Both the position numbers and the translations under genes were made by a program. Below the pieces are notes generated by a model that did no database searches, was not told the DNA's origin, and was given only the letters and a program-made list of their open reading frames with translations. From NCBI RefSeq assembly GCF_003265325.1, contig NZ_QGNX01000004.1, forward strand, positions 1 through 64,000: DNA of 64,000 nt, in the 5' to 3' direction. Numbering within the stretch: position 1 is the first letter of the stretch; each line of letters starts with the position of its first letter. This stretch comes from Oceanibium sediminis. Its GTDB lineage: Bacteria > Pseudomonadota > Alphaproteobacteria > Rhodobacterales > Rhodobacteraceae. Below are positions 35,928 through 45,680 of this stretch, piece by piece.

Positions 35928-37088
35928 TCAGATCCGTGACAGGACCGAGCGCGCCGCGCGCTGGCCCGGTGGCAGGCCACCGCGCCCAAGCTGTTCCATC
36001 ACGCGGGAAAACCGTGCAGACTGGGCCTGCCGCGCGTCGGGGGACGTCAACAATCCCAGCACTTCGCCTTCAAGCGCTGATGCGCTGGCCGCATCGAACA
36101 GGTATTCCGGGATCACCGGCGCATCCTCGAGGATATTGACCAGCGACGCGTAGCGCACCTTTACCAGCCGCCGGGCCAGGAAGGCGGACAGCGCGCTGGT
36201 GCGATAGGCCACCACCATCGGCGTTCCGGCCGCAGCCACCTCCAGCGTGACTGTGCCCGACACCGCCAGCGCCGCGTCCGCCAGGGCGAAGGCCGCGCGC
36301 TTCTTTTGATCATCGCCTTCCGCCAGGATCAGCGGTGCGCCGGGGGCATCGGCGAACAGGGCTTGCACCGCCTCGGCCCGCGCCGGCACGGTTGGAATCA
36401 CGCCCTTCAGCCCCGGAACCTGTGCGTGCAGCCGGGCCCAGACTTCGGCAAACAAGGCCCCGTGGCGCGCCACTTCCCCCGCGCGCGATCCGGGCAGAAG
36501 GCACAGCAACGGCCCCTCGCCGAGGTCCAGTTCGCGGCGCAAATCGTCCAGTGCGGCCTTAGGCGCGGGCGGGACCTCCACCACAGGGTGGCCGACGAAA
36601 TCGCAGGTCATCCCGGCGGCGGTCATGTAGGGCGGCTCGAACGGCAGCAGCGCCAGGACGTGGTCGATCACCTTCGCCATCTTCGCCGCCCGCCCCGGCC
36701 GCCAGGCCCAGACCGAGGGCGCGACGTAGTGGATCGTGCGCAGATCCGGGCGGACCCGGCGCACCTTGCGCGCCACGCGGAGGCAGAAATCGGGGCTGTC
36801 GATGGTGATCAGCGCATCGGGGGCGGCGTGCTCCACCGCCTCGGCGGTCTGGCGGATCAGGCGCAGCAGTTCGGGCACGCGCGGCAGGATCTCCGTCAGG
36901 CCCATGACGGACAGGCGGTCCATGGGGAACAGGCTTTCCAGCCCGCGCGCCTGCATCAAGGGGCCGCCCACCCCGGAAAAGCGCACGTTCTGCCCCAGTT
37001 CCGCGATCAGCCCGTCCATCAGATCCGCGCCAAGCCGGTCGCCGGAGGCTTCGCCCGCGATCAGGAACAGGTGGCGCGGCTGGCTCAC
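35928..37088 (-). CDS. lpxB: Lipid-A-disaccharide synthase
   Basis: Joins lipid X and UDP-2,3-diacylglucosamine to make the lipid A disaccharide at the inner membrane. 386 residues from GTG 37088, which overlaps the lpxI stop (GTGA); an ATG at 37103 would add five residues. GT19 signature LFLIAGEASGDRLGADLM opens the protein, then SVWAWRPGRAAKM, LLPGSRAGEVARH and VSGTVTLEVAAAGTPMVVAYR in order. Last gene of the long minus-strand envelope cluster. Confidence 0.95.
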   Translation of the reverse strand: MSQPRHLFLIAGEASGDRLGADLMDGLIAELGQNVRFSGVGGPLMQARGLESLFPMDRLSVMGLTEILPRVPELLRLIRQTAEAVEHAAPDALITIDSPDFCLRVARKVRRVRPDLRTIHYVAPSVWAWRPGRAAKMAKVIDHVLALLPFEPPYMTAAGMTCDFVGHPVVEVPPAPKAALDDLRRELDLGEGPLLCLLPGSRAGEVARHGALFAEVWARLHAQVPGLKGVIPTVPARAEAVQALFADAPGAPLILAEGDDQKKRAAFALADAALAVSGTVTLEVAAAGTPMVVAYRTSALSAFLARRLVKVRYASLVNILEDAPVIPEYLFDAASASALEGEVLGLLTSPDARQAQSARFSRVMEQLGRGGLPPGQRAARSVLSRI

Positions 37089-37945
37089 GGCTCGCGCGCC
37101 CACAGGAACAGGCCCAGGGCGTCGGCGCGGGCGATCGTCTCTTCCTCGCCCAGGATCAGGACGCCGCCGGCCTGCACGACGATCCCCGCAAGCCCCGCGG
37201 CATGGGCCCGGTCCACGGTTGACGGGCCGATGGCCGGCAGATCCGAACGCCAGTCCTGCCCCGGTTTCGGGGCCTTCAGCAGCACGCCGCGCGCACCGTC
37301 TGGATCGGGTCGGAACGGCGCAGCGGTCTGGGCAACCACGTCCAGCATCGAATCGGTGCCCTGGATCGTCTCCAACCCCAGGCAGATGCCCTGCGCCACC
37401 ACCGCGCCCTGCCCCACGTCGAGCTTGCCGAGCGCCTGCACCAGGTCATGCGCGCGCGCCGCGTCGGCCTTGTCCGCCTCGCTCGGCCTTGTGCGGCCAA
37501 GGACGCCGGGGCGCGCGATCAGGCCGGAGAGCAGCGTGTGCGCCCCGACGATCTTCAGACCCTCGGCCTCGAAGATACCGGCGACGATCCGCAGCGCCGC
37601 GTCGTCGCCCGAGCGCAACGCGCGAAACAACTGGGGCGCCATGCGGATCGCCTTCATGTCGAAGCGGATCGGGCTCAGCCTCGGGCGGGTGATGCCCCCG
37701 GCGAAGGTCACCTCGGTTGCGCCGAACTGGCGCAGCGAGGCGAACAGCCGCCCTGGCTTCTCGAAGACCGCCGGCAAGGTCGGGTGATCCTCGGCCCAGT
37801 CGAGGGTCACGCCCTCGAACACGACGACCAGGTAGCTGCGCCGGATGCGCCTGCAATGCTCGGCCAGAAGGCGCGGCAACACGCCCGATCCTGCAACGAT
37901 CGCGAGCCCCCCGCGATCCTTCGCGTTTGAACGGAGAGAGTTCAT
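37085..37945 (-). CDS. lpxI: UDP-2,3-diacylglucosamine diphosphatase LpxI
   Basis: 286 residues of the LpxI (formerly DUF1009) family, which in most alphaproteobacteria replaces LpxH and hydrolyses UDP-2,3-diacylglucosamine to lipid X. LAIVAGSGVLPRLLAEHCRR at the start and the C-terminal VVQAGGVLILGEEETIARAD are family hallmarks, with GRTRPSEADKADAARAHDLV in the middle. Position between lpxA and lpxB is the standard place for LpxI. Start is 16 bases after the lpxA stop. Confidence 0.93.
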   Translation of the reverse strand: MNSLRSNAKDRGGLAIVAGSGVLPRLLAEHCRRIRRSYLVVVFEGVTLDWAEDHPTLPAVFEKPGRLFASLRQFGATEVTFAGGITRPRLSPIRFDMKAIRMAPQLFRALRSGDDAALRIVAGIFEAEGLKIVGAHTLLSGLIARPGVLGRTRPSEADKADAARAHDLVQALGKLDVGQGAVVAQGICLGLETIQGTDSMLDVVAQTAAPFRPDPDGARGVLLKAPKPGQDWRSDLPAIGPSTVDRAHAAGLAGIVVQAGGVLILGEEETIARADALGLFLWAREP

Positions 37946-37961
37946 CGAAACGACTCCGCGC

Positions 37962-38768
37962 CTATTCCGGCGTCGTCACGTGGCGCGCGGTATCCGATGT
38001 CAGAAAGTCGAGGACCTGCGCCACGAGCGGATTGTCCGCGTGGTTTTCCCTGACCGAGGCCGTCCGCTCCGCAAGCGTGCCTTCGCCGGTGAACAGCGCG
38101 GAATAGGCGGCCCGCAGGCCGGAGATATCGGACTTGGCCGCGCCGCCGCGCTTTAGCCCGACAAGGTTCAGACCCGCCAGCTTGGCCCGCTCACCCATCA
38201 CGGTACCATAGGGGATCACATCCGCGACAACCCCGGCCATGCCGCCGATCATCGCGCCCTGCCCGATGCGGCAGAACTGGTGGATGCCTGCCAGCCCGCC
38301 GACGATCACGCGATCCTCGACGATGACATGCCCCGCCAGCGTCGCCGCATTGGCGAACACGCAGCTTGAGCCGATGATGCAGTCATGGCCCACGTGCACG
38401 TGGTTCATGAACAGGTTGCCATCGCCCACCGAGGTGATGCCGCCGCCGCCTTCCGTGCCGGGGTTCATGGTGACATATTCCCGGATGGTGTTCCTCGCCC
38501 CGACAACCAGGGTCGAATCCTCGCCCCGGTATTTCAGGTCCTGCGGACGCTGCCCGATCGAGGCGAAGGGAAAGATCACCGTTCCCGCCCCGATGGAGGT
38601 GATCCCGTCGATGCAAACATGGGACTTCAGCTCGACCCCGTCGGCCAGCGTCACCTTGGCGCCGATGACGCAATAGGGCCCGATGCTGACGCCCGCGCCG
38701 ATGGCAGCGCCATCGGCAATGACCGCCGTGGGATGGATCGAGGCGTCCGCGCTGATCGACATGCTCAC
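37962..38768 (-). CDS. lpxA: UDP-N-acetylglucosamine acyltransferase
   Basis: First step of lipid A synthesis, adding a 3-hydroxyacyl chain to UDP-GlcNAc. 268 residues from a GTG overlapping the fabZ stop (GTGA); ATG 38762 is an alternative. The left-handed beta-helix is evident as hexapeptide repeats ([19 protein letters not shown] onward), and [13 protein letters not shown] contains the catalytic His. The C-terminal helical part is shorter than in E. coli but complete. Co-transcribed with fabZ and lpxI. Confidence 0.94.
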   Translation of the reverse strand: MSMSISADASIHPTAVIADGAAIGAGVSIGPYCVIGAKVTLADGVELKSHVCIDGITSIGAGTVIFPFASIGQRPQDLKYRGEDSTLVVGARNTIREYVTMNPGTEGGGGITSVGDGNLFMNHVHVGHDCIIGSSCVFANAATLAGHVIVEDRVIVGGLAGIHQFCRIGQGAMIGGMAGVVADVIPYGTVMGERAKLAGLNLVGLKRGGAAKSDISGLRAAYSALFTGEGTLAERTASVRENHADNPLVAQVLDFLTSDTARHVTTPE

Positions 38769-39244
38769 GCCTTGGCCGGCGGGGCTTGGATCATCGCCAT
38801 GAATTCCGCTTCCGCAGCGACTTCCCCATCCACCTTCGCGACACCGTCGAATTTCCAGACCTTGCCTCCGCCACGCTTCACGGTGACATGCAACTCAAGC
38901 TGGTCGCCCGGTTCCACGATGCGGCGGAACTTCGCCTTCTCGATCCCCATGAAATAAACCAGCGCGCCGCTGTCGGCGAGGTCGAGTGACCAGGACACCA
39001 GCACGGAGGCGGATTGCGCCATTGCCTCGACAATTACGACACCGGGGAACACGGGCTTCAGCGGGAAATGCCCTTCGAACAGCGGTTCGTTGGCCGACAC
39101 GTTCTTGATCCCGACAGCGTATTCCGCCTTCTTCATGTTGATCACGCGATCGATGAACAGGAAGGGATAGCGGTGGGGGATCAGCCGCTTGATCATGTGG
39201 ATATCGGCCTGCATCAGCTCTGGGTCGATGTCTGTTCTGCCCAT
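38765..39244 (-). CDS. fabZ: 3-hydroxyacyl-ACP dehydratase
   Basis: Dehydrates 3-hydroxyacyl-ACP in fatty acid elongation and competes with LpxA for the same acyl-ACP pool. 159 residues, hotdog fold. His59 in [13 protein letters not shown] and Glu73 in IVEAMAQ are the catalytic pair. ATG 39244 is preferred because GGGAG lies about 10 bases upstream; a GTG at 39253 overlapping the skp stop is the other option. Adjacent to lpxA as in most Gram-negatives. Confidence 0.95.
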   Translation of the reverse strand: MGRTDIDPELMQADIHMIKRLIPHRYPFLFIDRVINMKKAEYAVGIKNVSANEPLFEGHFPLKPVFPGVVIVEAMAQSASVLVSWSLDLADSGALVYFMGIEKAKFRRIVEPGDQLELHVTVKRGGGKVWKFDGVAKVDGEVAAEAEFMAMIQAPPAKA

Positions 39245-39249
39245 GCGTA

Positions 39250-39876
39250 TCACTCCCGCTCCGGTTGGTCTTCTGGCTGCTGGTCTTGCGTTTCACCCGC
39301 CGGGTAGGCGGCGTCCAAGCGTTTAATCGCCTCGTCGGTAATATTCAAATCCTGTTTCGCCACCAGCACGCCGCGCAGGTCCACCACCGCGCCCGCACCG
39401 GATTCGTCCAGGATCCGCAGCAGGATCGGCCCCGCGCGGCGAAAGAACTCGCGCCGCCGCTGGTCGCTGCGCGCGGCAAGGGCGGCGGCCTTTTCCTCCT
39501 GCGCGGCGCGGGTGGCGACCACCTTTTCATCGAAGGCGTCCGCAAGGGCGCGGAAGGTGTCCGGGTCAAGCTCGGGGCGCTGTTCGGTCAGCGCCTGCTC
39601 CTCTGCCTCGAACGCCCGATCCAGGGACTGGCCCTCGTCGCGCAGCGCCTGCGCCTCGGATTCGTTCAGCGCGATGATCGCCTGCCCCATTTGCGACCCG
39701 GCGAAAAGCCGGTCCTGGTCCAGGATCAGGAAGGCGGCCGGCGCGCTGGCGGGCGGCGGGGCCACCGCCTCGGGCGTGGTTCGCGGCGGATCGCCTGTCG
39801 CTTGCGCCAGAAGCGGCTCCCCCGGCGACAGGGCCAGGGATGCCAGCACCGCGATGCGGGCAAACCTGCGCGCCAT
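39250..39876 (-). CDS. skp: OmpH/Skp-family periplasmic chaperone
   Basis: 208 residues. A signal peptide (about 1-25, ending LLAQA) is followed by a proline-rich segment, then a strand [19 protein letters not shown] and a long charged coiled coil (about 70-155) that forms the tentacles of the Skp trimer. The C-terminal [25 protein letters not shown]-type region returns to the trimer body. Skp holds unfolded outer-membrane proteins for BamA. It ends just before fabZ and begins 2 bases after the bamA stop. The acidic, Gln-rich tail is unusual but not informative. Confidence 0.88.
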   Translation of the reverse strand: MARRFARIAVLASLALSPGEPLLAQATGDPPRTTPEAVAPPPASAPAAFLILDQDRLFAGSQMGQAIIALNESEAQALRDEGQSLDRAFEAEEQALTEQRPELDPDTFRALADAFDEKVVATRAAQEEKAAALAARSDQRRREFFRRAGPILLRILDESGAGAVVDLRGVLVAKQDLNITDEAIKRLDAAYPAGETQDQQPEDQPERE

Positions 39877-39878
39877 TA

Positions 39879-42221
39879 TCAGAACCGGGTGTCGATGGTG
39901 ATGCGGAATTCCTCGAACTCGTCACCGTCCTCGGACTTGATCGGCTTGGCGTAGTTGAACCGCAGCGGGCCGATCGCCGTATCCCAGAACAGCGACACCC
40001 CGACCGAGGAGCGCAGCTTCGCGCCATCGTCCACGGTGCCGGATGCGCCCGCGACGTCGTACAGATCCCAGAGCGTGCCTGCATCTGCGAAGACGCCGCC
40101 GTAGATGCCGTATTCCTCCGGCAGCCCGATAGGGAAGCTCGCCTCGAGCCGCGCCACGGCGTAAAGGTTCCCGCCGAGCGCGTCGTTGATATCCTCGCCC
40201 GAAGGGCCGCAGCCGACGCAGCGATCCCGCGGCCCGAGGCCGCCGCGCTGGAAGCCGCGGAAGCTGTCGCCCCCAAGGGTGAAGCGTTCGGTCAGCCGCG
40301 AGCGGTCATTGAAGGACACCAGCGCCCCGCCTTCGACCTCGGCGGTGATCACCACCTCCTCGTCCAGGACGGAGGTATAGGCCCGCGCCAGGGCTTCGGT
40401 CTTGGCGTATTGGTTGTTCTCGAAGAAGGCGAAATCCTGGTCGAGGCGCAGCAGGAACCCTGCCGTCGGATCGATGGGCGAATTCCGCTTGTCCAGCGTA
40501 TAGGTGAAGCCGCCGCCGATGGTGGTCTGCTTGCCGTTTTCCCGGCGCAGGATCGGCGAGACCCCCATGTCATCCACGTTGATTTCCTCTTCCGAGAAAC
40601 GCAGCCGCACGGACAGACGCGAATCCTCGGTCAGCGGAAAGCCGATACGCGGAATAAGACCGTAGGTGGTGGTGTTGATCGAACTCTCGTCCAGGTCATA
40701 CTCACGGTAATAGATGTTGAAGCCCGCGCTCAGGTCCTGGTCGAAAAGGGCCGGTTCGTTGAAGTTGAACGCCAGCGTGTTGCTGTCCTCGCCGGTGGCG
40801 AGGTCGATGGACACGAGCTGCCCGCGGCCGAGGAAGTTCCGCTCGGTCAGCGACACTGTGCCCGTCACCCCTTCGGTGGAGGAGAAGGCCGCCCCGAACT
40901 GCAGGTTGCCGGTCGGCGCCTCTTCAACGTCGACGGTGATCACGGCGCGATCCGGCGCGGAGCCTTCGCGCACGCGGGTTTCCACCCGCCCGAAGAAGCG
41001 CAGCGCCTGGATGCGCTGTTCGGCGCGGCGCACCTCGCGCGCGTTGAAGGCGTCGCCCTCAACGAGGCGGAACTGGCGGCGGATCACCCGGTCAAGGGTT
41101 TCGGTGTTGCCCCGGATGTCGATCCGCTCGACGAAGACGCGGGGGCCTTCGACCAGCTCGAACTCGATATCCACGGTGCCCGCCGCGTCGTCGCGGGTCA
41201 GGCGGGGTGTGATCTCGACAAAGGCGAAGCCTTGCTGACCAGCCAGGAACGCCATGCGCTCGATCACACGGTCCACACGCTCGGCGGAATAGACCTGGCC
41301 CGGGCGCAGATCGATGATTTCCTCGAAGTCGGCCGGGTCCAGCCCCGGCGCAAGGGCCGCGACGCTGGTGCGCCCGATGCGGAACTGCTGCCCTTCGGAC
41401 ACGGCGAAGGTCAGGAAGAAGCCGTTGCGCTCGCGCGCCAGTTCGGCCGAGGCGGAGAGCACCTCGAAATCGATGAACCCGCGGTCGAGGTAGAACTCGC
41501 GCAGCGCTTGCTGGTCGGCTTGCAACCGGTCCGGGTCATAAACGTCGGAAGAGAAGAACCAACTGAAGATCCCCGCCTGCGAGGTTTCGACAACGCGGCG
41601 CAGACGCCGGTCGGAATAGGTCTCGTTCCCGACGAAGGCGATGCGCTGGACTTCCGTCACCCGCCCTTCCGAGATCTCGTAGACCAGGTTCACGCGGTTG
41701 TCCTCAAGCCGGATGATGCGCGGCACCACGGTGGCCGCAATCCGCCCGCTGCGCGCGTAAAGCTCGACGATGGAGCGCGCGTCCGCCTCGGCAGCGGCGC
41801 GGGAATAGGCGTCGCGCGGGGAAAGCTGGATGATCTCGTTCAGGCGGTCGTCATCCAGGCGACGGTTGCCTTCGAAATTGATGATGTTGATCGTGGGGTT
41901 TTCCACGACCGCAATGACCAGCCGCCCGCCCGTGGGCGTGATCGAGACATCCTCGAACAACCCGGTCTGGAACAGGCGTTGAACCGCGTCGTTGATGTCC
42001 GCCGCCGTGGCGCCCTGCCCCGGCACCAGCCCGGCGAAGACGCGGATCGTGTCATCCTCGATCCGTTCGTTCCCGGTCACCTGGACGCTGGAGAATGCAA
42101 CGGCGCCGCCGCCGGTCTGCGCGTATGCCTGGGGCGCCACAAGAGACCCGAGCGCAAGGCTGAAAAGCCCGGCCCGCAAGAGGTTGCTCATCGCGTGCAG
42201 GCGGTGCGGTGTCGTCGTCAT
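39879..42221 (-). CDS. bamA: Outer-membrane protein assembly factor BamA
   Basis: 780 residues. A signal peptide (cleavage near AYAQT, about residue 35) and five POTRA domains, each with repeated beta-alpha patterns up to about residue 440, lead to a 16-strand barrel ending in F. The barrel lock motif GFQRGG occurs in SFRGFQRGGLGPRD. BamA inserts and folds outer-membrane proteins. ATG 42221 or 42191 could start the signal peptide. It follows rseP by 48 bases in the usual order. Length and layout are normal for alphaproteobacteria. Confidence 0.95.
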   Translation of the reverse strand: MTTTPHRLHAMSNLLRAGLFSLALGSLVAPQAYAQTGGGAVAFSSVQVTGNERIEDDTIRVFAGLVPGQGATAADINDAVQRLFQTGLFEDVSITPTGGRLVIAVVENPTINIINFEGNRRLDDDRLNEIIQLSPRDAYSRAAAEADARSIVELYARSGRIAATVVPRIIRLEDNRVNLVYEISEGRVTEVQRIAFVGNETYSDRRLRRVVETSQAGIFSWFFSSDVYDPDRLQADQQALREFYLDRGFIDFEVLSASAELARERNGFFLTFAVSEGQQFRIGRTSVAALAPGLDPADFEEIIDLRPGQVYSAERVDRVIERMAFLAGQQGFAFVEITPRLTRDDAAGTVDIEFELVEGPRVFVERIDIRGNTETLDRVIRRQFRLVEGDAFNAREVRRAEQRIQALRFFGRVETRVREGSAPDRAVITVDVEEAPTGNLQFGAAFSSTEGVTGTVSLTERNFLGRGQLVSIDLATGEDSNTLAFNFNEPALFDQDLSAGFNIYYREYDLDESSINTTTYGLIPRIGFPLTEDSRLSVRLRFSEEEINVDDMGVSPILRRENGKQTTIGGGFTYTLDKRNSPIDPTAGFLLRLDQDFAFFENNQYAKTEALARAYTSVLDEEVVITAEVEGGALVSFNDRSRLTERFTLGGDSFRGFQRGGLGPRDRCVGCGPSGEDINDALGGNLYAVARLEASFPIGLPEEYGIYGGVFADAGTLWDLYDVAGASGTVDDGAKLRSSVGVSLFWDTAIGPLRFNYAKPIKSEDGDEFEEFRITIDTRF

Positions 42222-42269
42222 ATGTCCCTCATCCCGTCTTTTGAGGAGCCATCCTTCGTGGTGACTCCG

Positions 42270-43616
42270 TCAGCTCGTAACCAGCCTCATCACGTCGTTA
42301 TAGGTTGCAAACAGCATGAGCAACAAGACCATCGACAGCCCGACCGTCATCGCGAAGCGCATCGCCCTTTCGGCGGGGGGACGGCCGGCGATCGCCTCGT
42401 AGCCGAACATCAGCAGGTGGCCCCCGTCCAGCACAGGGATCGGGAACAGGTTCAGCATCCCGATGGCGGTGGAAATGACGGCGATCAGCGTGATCAGGTC
42501 CATCGCGCCCTGCTCCGCGCTCGCCCCGGAAATCTGGGCGATGCCGAGCGGGCCTTGCAGGTTGTCCGCGCCAAGGTTGCCGACGATGATATGCTTCAGC
42601 CCGGTCAGCGACATGTCGATGATCTCGACCACGCGGCTGGCGCCGATGCCAAGCGCCGTCCAGGGCGCAGGCGTTTCGGTCATCGGGTAATAGAGCGCAT
42701 CGCCACCCACCCCGATCATCACCCGCGTTTCGATGCTGCCGTCTGGGTTAAGACGCTCCACCTCGCGCGGGGAAATGCTCAGCGTGATCGGCGCACCGTC
42801 GCGCAGCACGTCCAGGCTCAGCGTCTTGCCGCCGGAGGCGAGGACCGTGTTGCGCAGGTCGTTGAAGGATTGCAGCGGCACCCCGTCCGCCGCGCGGATG
42901 AAATCGCCGCTGCGCAGGCCCGCCGCATCCGCCGCCGACAGCGGCTCGACCGCGGCCACCATGGGCGGCAGCGGATAGGTGGCCTGCACCGTCAGCCGGT
43001 CGCCGTTGCGGTCCACCTCCAGCGTCAGCGGGCCGGCGGGCTCCATCCCGGCGGCGATGTCATAAATCTGGCCGAAGCGCTCGATTTCCTGCCCGTTCAC
43101 GCTCAGGATCCGGTCCCCGCTTTGCACGGTCTGCTCCTGCCCCGGCAGGGACTTGATCTCGCCCACCACCGGCCCGTTGACCGCCACGCCCTGGAAGGTG
43201 GCCAGCGCCGCAAAGACCAGCATGGACAGGATGAAGTTCGCGAAAGGCCCCGCGGCGACGGTGGCCGCGCGTTTCCAGAGGGCCGCCTCGTGGAAGCTGC
43301 GCGCGCGCTCCTCAGCGCTGAGGCTTTCCAGCGCTTCCGGGCTGGCCCGGCTGGAGCCGTCCGCATCGCCGATGAACTTGACGTATCCGCCCAGCGGCAG
43401 CGCGGCCACCTGCCAGTCGGTGCCGCGCTTGTCGCGCCAGGTGAACAACTTCGGCCCAAAGCCGAGCGAGAATGTCTCCGCCCCGATGCCGCACCAGCGC
43501 CCGACGATGTAATGCCCGTACTCGTGCACGAAGACGACAACGCCCAGCACCACCACGAATCCGATGGCAGAGGTCAGAAATCCGCCGATCACGGGAAGCT
43601 CAGAGATGAATTCCAT
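42270..43616 (-). CDS. rseP: Site-2 intramembrane metalloprotease RseP
   Basis: 448 residues. The zinc site HEYGH is at 31-35 in the first membrane helix, and PVLDGGHLL in a C-terminal helix supplies the third ligand. Two PDZ domains lie between (about 130-310). It cuts membrane-spanning anti-sigma factors and signal-peptide remnants inside the membrane. The substrate here is unknown; no rseA-like gene is adjacent. Follows dxr by 63 bases on the same strand. Confidence 0.94.
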   Translation of the reverse strand: MEFISELPVIGGFLTSAIGFVVVLGVVVFVHEYGHYIVGRWCGIGAETFSLGFGPKLFTWRDKRGTDWQVAALPLGGYVKFIGDADGSSRASPEALESLSAEERARSFHEAALWKRAATVAAGPFANFILSMLVFAALATFQGVAVNGPVVGEIKSLPGQEQTVQSGDRILSVNGQEIERFGQIYDIAAGMEPAGPLTLEVDRNGDRLTVQATYPLPPMVAAVEPLSAADAAGLRSGDFIRAADGVPLQSFNDLRNTVLASGGKTLSLDVLRDGAPITLSISPREVERLNPDGSIETRVMIGVGGDALYYPMTETPAPWTALGIGASRVVEIIDMSLTGLKHIIVGNLGADNLQGPLGIAQISGASAEQGAMDLITLIAVISTAIGMLNLFPIPVLDGGHLLMFGYEAIAGRPPAERAMRFAMTVGLSMVLLLMLFATYNDVMRLVTS

Positions 43617-43679
43617 CGAAAATGCCCTTCGTGCCAGCCCTTTGGGCGCTGTAACGCCCGGTTCCGGCCTTATGTCGTG

Positions 43680-44864
43680 TCAAACGCGGCGCGCGGCAAC
43701 CCAGGCGTTGCCGAATTCCCTTGCCTTACGGTCATAGTGCATGACGTCGCCAAGGGAAATGCCCTGACGCTTGGACGCCGCCTCTGCCCCGATGCTGTCG
43801 AGCGCGGCTTCCACAAGTGCGGCCATGTCAAGGAAGCCGATCCGCCCGGCAAGGAAGGCATCGAGCGCGGCTTCCTTCGCCGCGTTCAGCACCGCGCCGG
43901 ACAGGCCGCCCGCCGCCAGCACCTCGCGCGCCAGCCTGAGGGCGGGGAAACGCACGGGGTCCTCCGCCTCGAAGGTCAGCGTGGCGAGGGCTGCAAAATC
44001 CAGCCGCTCCACCGGCAGCGCGGCGCGCGCGGGGTGGTTCAGCGCGAAGCCGATGGCGCCGCGCATGTCCGCCGGGCCAAGCTGCGCCATGATCGAGCCA
44101 TCGGCGAATCCGACCATCGAGTGGATGATCGATTGGGGATGGACGACGACCTCGATCTTTTCGGGGGGAACTCCGAAAAGCACATGCGCTTCAATGATTT
44201 CCAGGGCCTTGTTGAACATCGTCGCACTGTCGACGGAGATCCGCGCACCCATGTCCCAGTTCGGATGCGCCACCGCCTGTGCGGGGGTCATCGCGGCCAT
44301 TTCCGCGCGGCTCTTGTTGCGGAACGGCCCGCCGGAGGCGGTCAGCAGCAGGCGTTCAAGCGCGCCGTGATCCTCACCGTTCAGCGCCTGGAAGATCGCG
44401 CTGTGCTCGCTGTCCACGGGCAGCAGCGTGGTGCCGTGGGCCGCGCAGGTGTCCATCAGCAGCGCTCCGGCGCAAACCAGGCTTTCCTTGTTCGCCAGCG
44501 CCAGCATGCCGCCATTGCGCGCCGCACAAAGGCCCGGCGCCAGCCCGGCGGATCCGACGATGGCGGACATCACCCAATCCGCGGGGCGCGCCGCCGCCTC
44601 AAGCAACGCCTCCTGCCCCGCTGCGCTGGCGATGCCACTGCCCGCAAGTGCGGCGGCCAGCTCTGCGCCCCTGTTCGGATCGGCCGTGACCGCGATACCG
44701 GCCCGCAGTGCGCGCGCCTGTTCGGCCAGCAACGCGATATTGCTTGCCCCCGTCAGCGCGACGACGTCATACGCCTCGGCCCCGCCCTGGTGCATGAGCA
44801 GCTCGACCGTGTTGCCCCCGATGGAGCCGGTACTGCCAAAGATGGAGATACGCCGCCGTGTCAT
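43680..44864 (-). CDS. dxr: 1-deoxy-D-xylulose-5-phosphate reductoisomerase
   Basis: Converts DXP to MEP with NADPH, the first committed step of non-mevalonate isoprenoid synthesis and the source of precursors for UppS. 394 residues. The nucleotide site is ISIFGSTGSIGGNTVELL at the start, LLTASGGPFRNKS holds the substrate loop, and NWDMGARISVDSATMFNK contributes catalytic residues. Starts 3 bases after the cdsA stop. Confidence 0.95.
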   Translation of the reverse strand: MTRRRISIFGSTGSIGGNTVELLMHQGGAEAYDVVALTGASNIALLAEQARALRAGIAVTADPNRGAELAAALAGSGIASAAGQEALLEAAARPADWVMSAIVGSAGLAPGLCAARNGGMLALANKESLVCAGALLMDTCAAHGTTLLPVDSEHSAIFQALNGEDHGALERLLLTASGGPFRNKSRAEMAAMTPAQAVAHPNWDMGARISVDSATMFNKALEIIEAHVLFGVPPEKIEVVVHPQSIIHSMVGFADGSIMAQLGPADMRGAIGFALNHPARAALPVERLDFAALATLTFEAEDPVRFPALRLAREVLAAGGLSGAVLNAAKEAALDAFLAGRIGFLDMAALVEAALDSIGAEAASKRQGISLGDVMHYDRKAREFGNAWVAARRV

Positions 44865-44867
44865 GCG

Positions 44868-45680
44868 CTATCCGGCCAGCACGCCGGTCAGGTGGATGAC
44901 GGAATAGGCCCAGAGCCCGCCCATGAGCCCGTCGAACCGGTCAAGGAAGCCACCGTGCCCGGGGATCAGGGACGAGCTGTCCTTGCGCCCGAAGCGGCGT
45001 TTCAGCCAGCTTTCCAGCAGGTCGCCCCACTGGCTGGCGATGGCGACGATCCCGCTGAGGATGACGATCCCGGGCAGGTCCACGCGCGCACTCTGGTCGA
45101 AGAACGCGCCGACGATCAGCGCCAGCGCCAACCCGCCGAGGGTGCCGGCCCAGGTCTTCTTGGGGCTGACGCGCGGCCAGAGTTTCGGCCCGCCGATCAC
45201 CCGGCCGAAGAAGTAGCCACCCACGTCGGTGGCGATCACGACTGACACGAGCCACAGCACCAGCGGAAAACCCTGCACCGGGTCCCGGCGCAGCTCCACC
45301 AGGAAGGCCATCGCCAGCGCGATGTAGACAAGCCCGGTGATCATCCAGACACGCCGGCCCTTGTCCACCATGGCCACGCCGACCAGCCCGATCGCCAGCA
45401 CCGCGACGCCCGCGAGCAGGTTCAGGAAGCCCGTCGCAAGGATACAGGCCCCGCCGGCGGCGACCATGATCCACAGCGCCACTTCGCCCAGCGACTGGGT
45501 GTGCTGCACGAGGCGGCGGTATTCCCAGATCATCAGGCCCGTGGCCAATGTCACCAGCAGCGTCACCCATACGCCGCCCTGCCAGAAATCCACCACCGCG
45601 ATGAAGATCAGCGCGATGGCCGAGATCACGCGCACCCCGAGATCCGAGAATTTCGGCCCTGCGGCGCCCGCGCTGCTCAT
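44868..45680 (-). CDS. cdsA: Phosphatidate cytidylyltransferase
   Basis: Makes CDP-diacylglycerol, precursor of all phospholipids. 270 residues with about seven to eight membrane helices. VSPKKTWAGTLGG and the C-terminal LIPGHGGFLDRFDGLMGG are the CdsA signature. Its ATG overlaps the uppS stop (ATGA). The order uppS-cdsA-dxr-rseP-bamA is typical of proteobacteria. Confidence 0.95.
   Translation of the reverse strand: MSSAGAAGPKFSDLGVRVISAIALIFIAVVDFWQGGVWVTLLVTLATGLMIWEYRRLVQHTQSLGEVALWIMVAAGGACILATGFLNLLAGVAVLAIGLVGVAMVDKGRRVWMITGLVYIALAMAFLVELRRDPVQGFPLVLWLVSVVIATDVGGYFFGRVIGGPKLWPRVSPKKTWAGTLGGLALALIVGAFFDQSARVDLPGIVILSGIVAIASQWGDLLESWLKRRFGRKDSSSLIPGHGGFLDRFDGLMGGLWAYSVIHLTGVLAG

Noticed and set aside
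39840-45245. An uninterrupted 1801-codon frame on the plus strand
   Set aside because: It lies opposite bamA, rseP, dxr and cdsA, all firmly identified on the minus strand. High GC with biased codon positions keeps the antisense frame open; the translation has no domain and is His/Arg/Gln rich.
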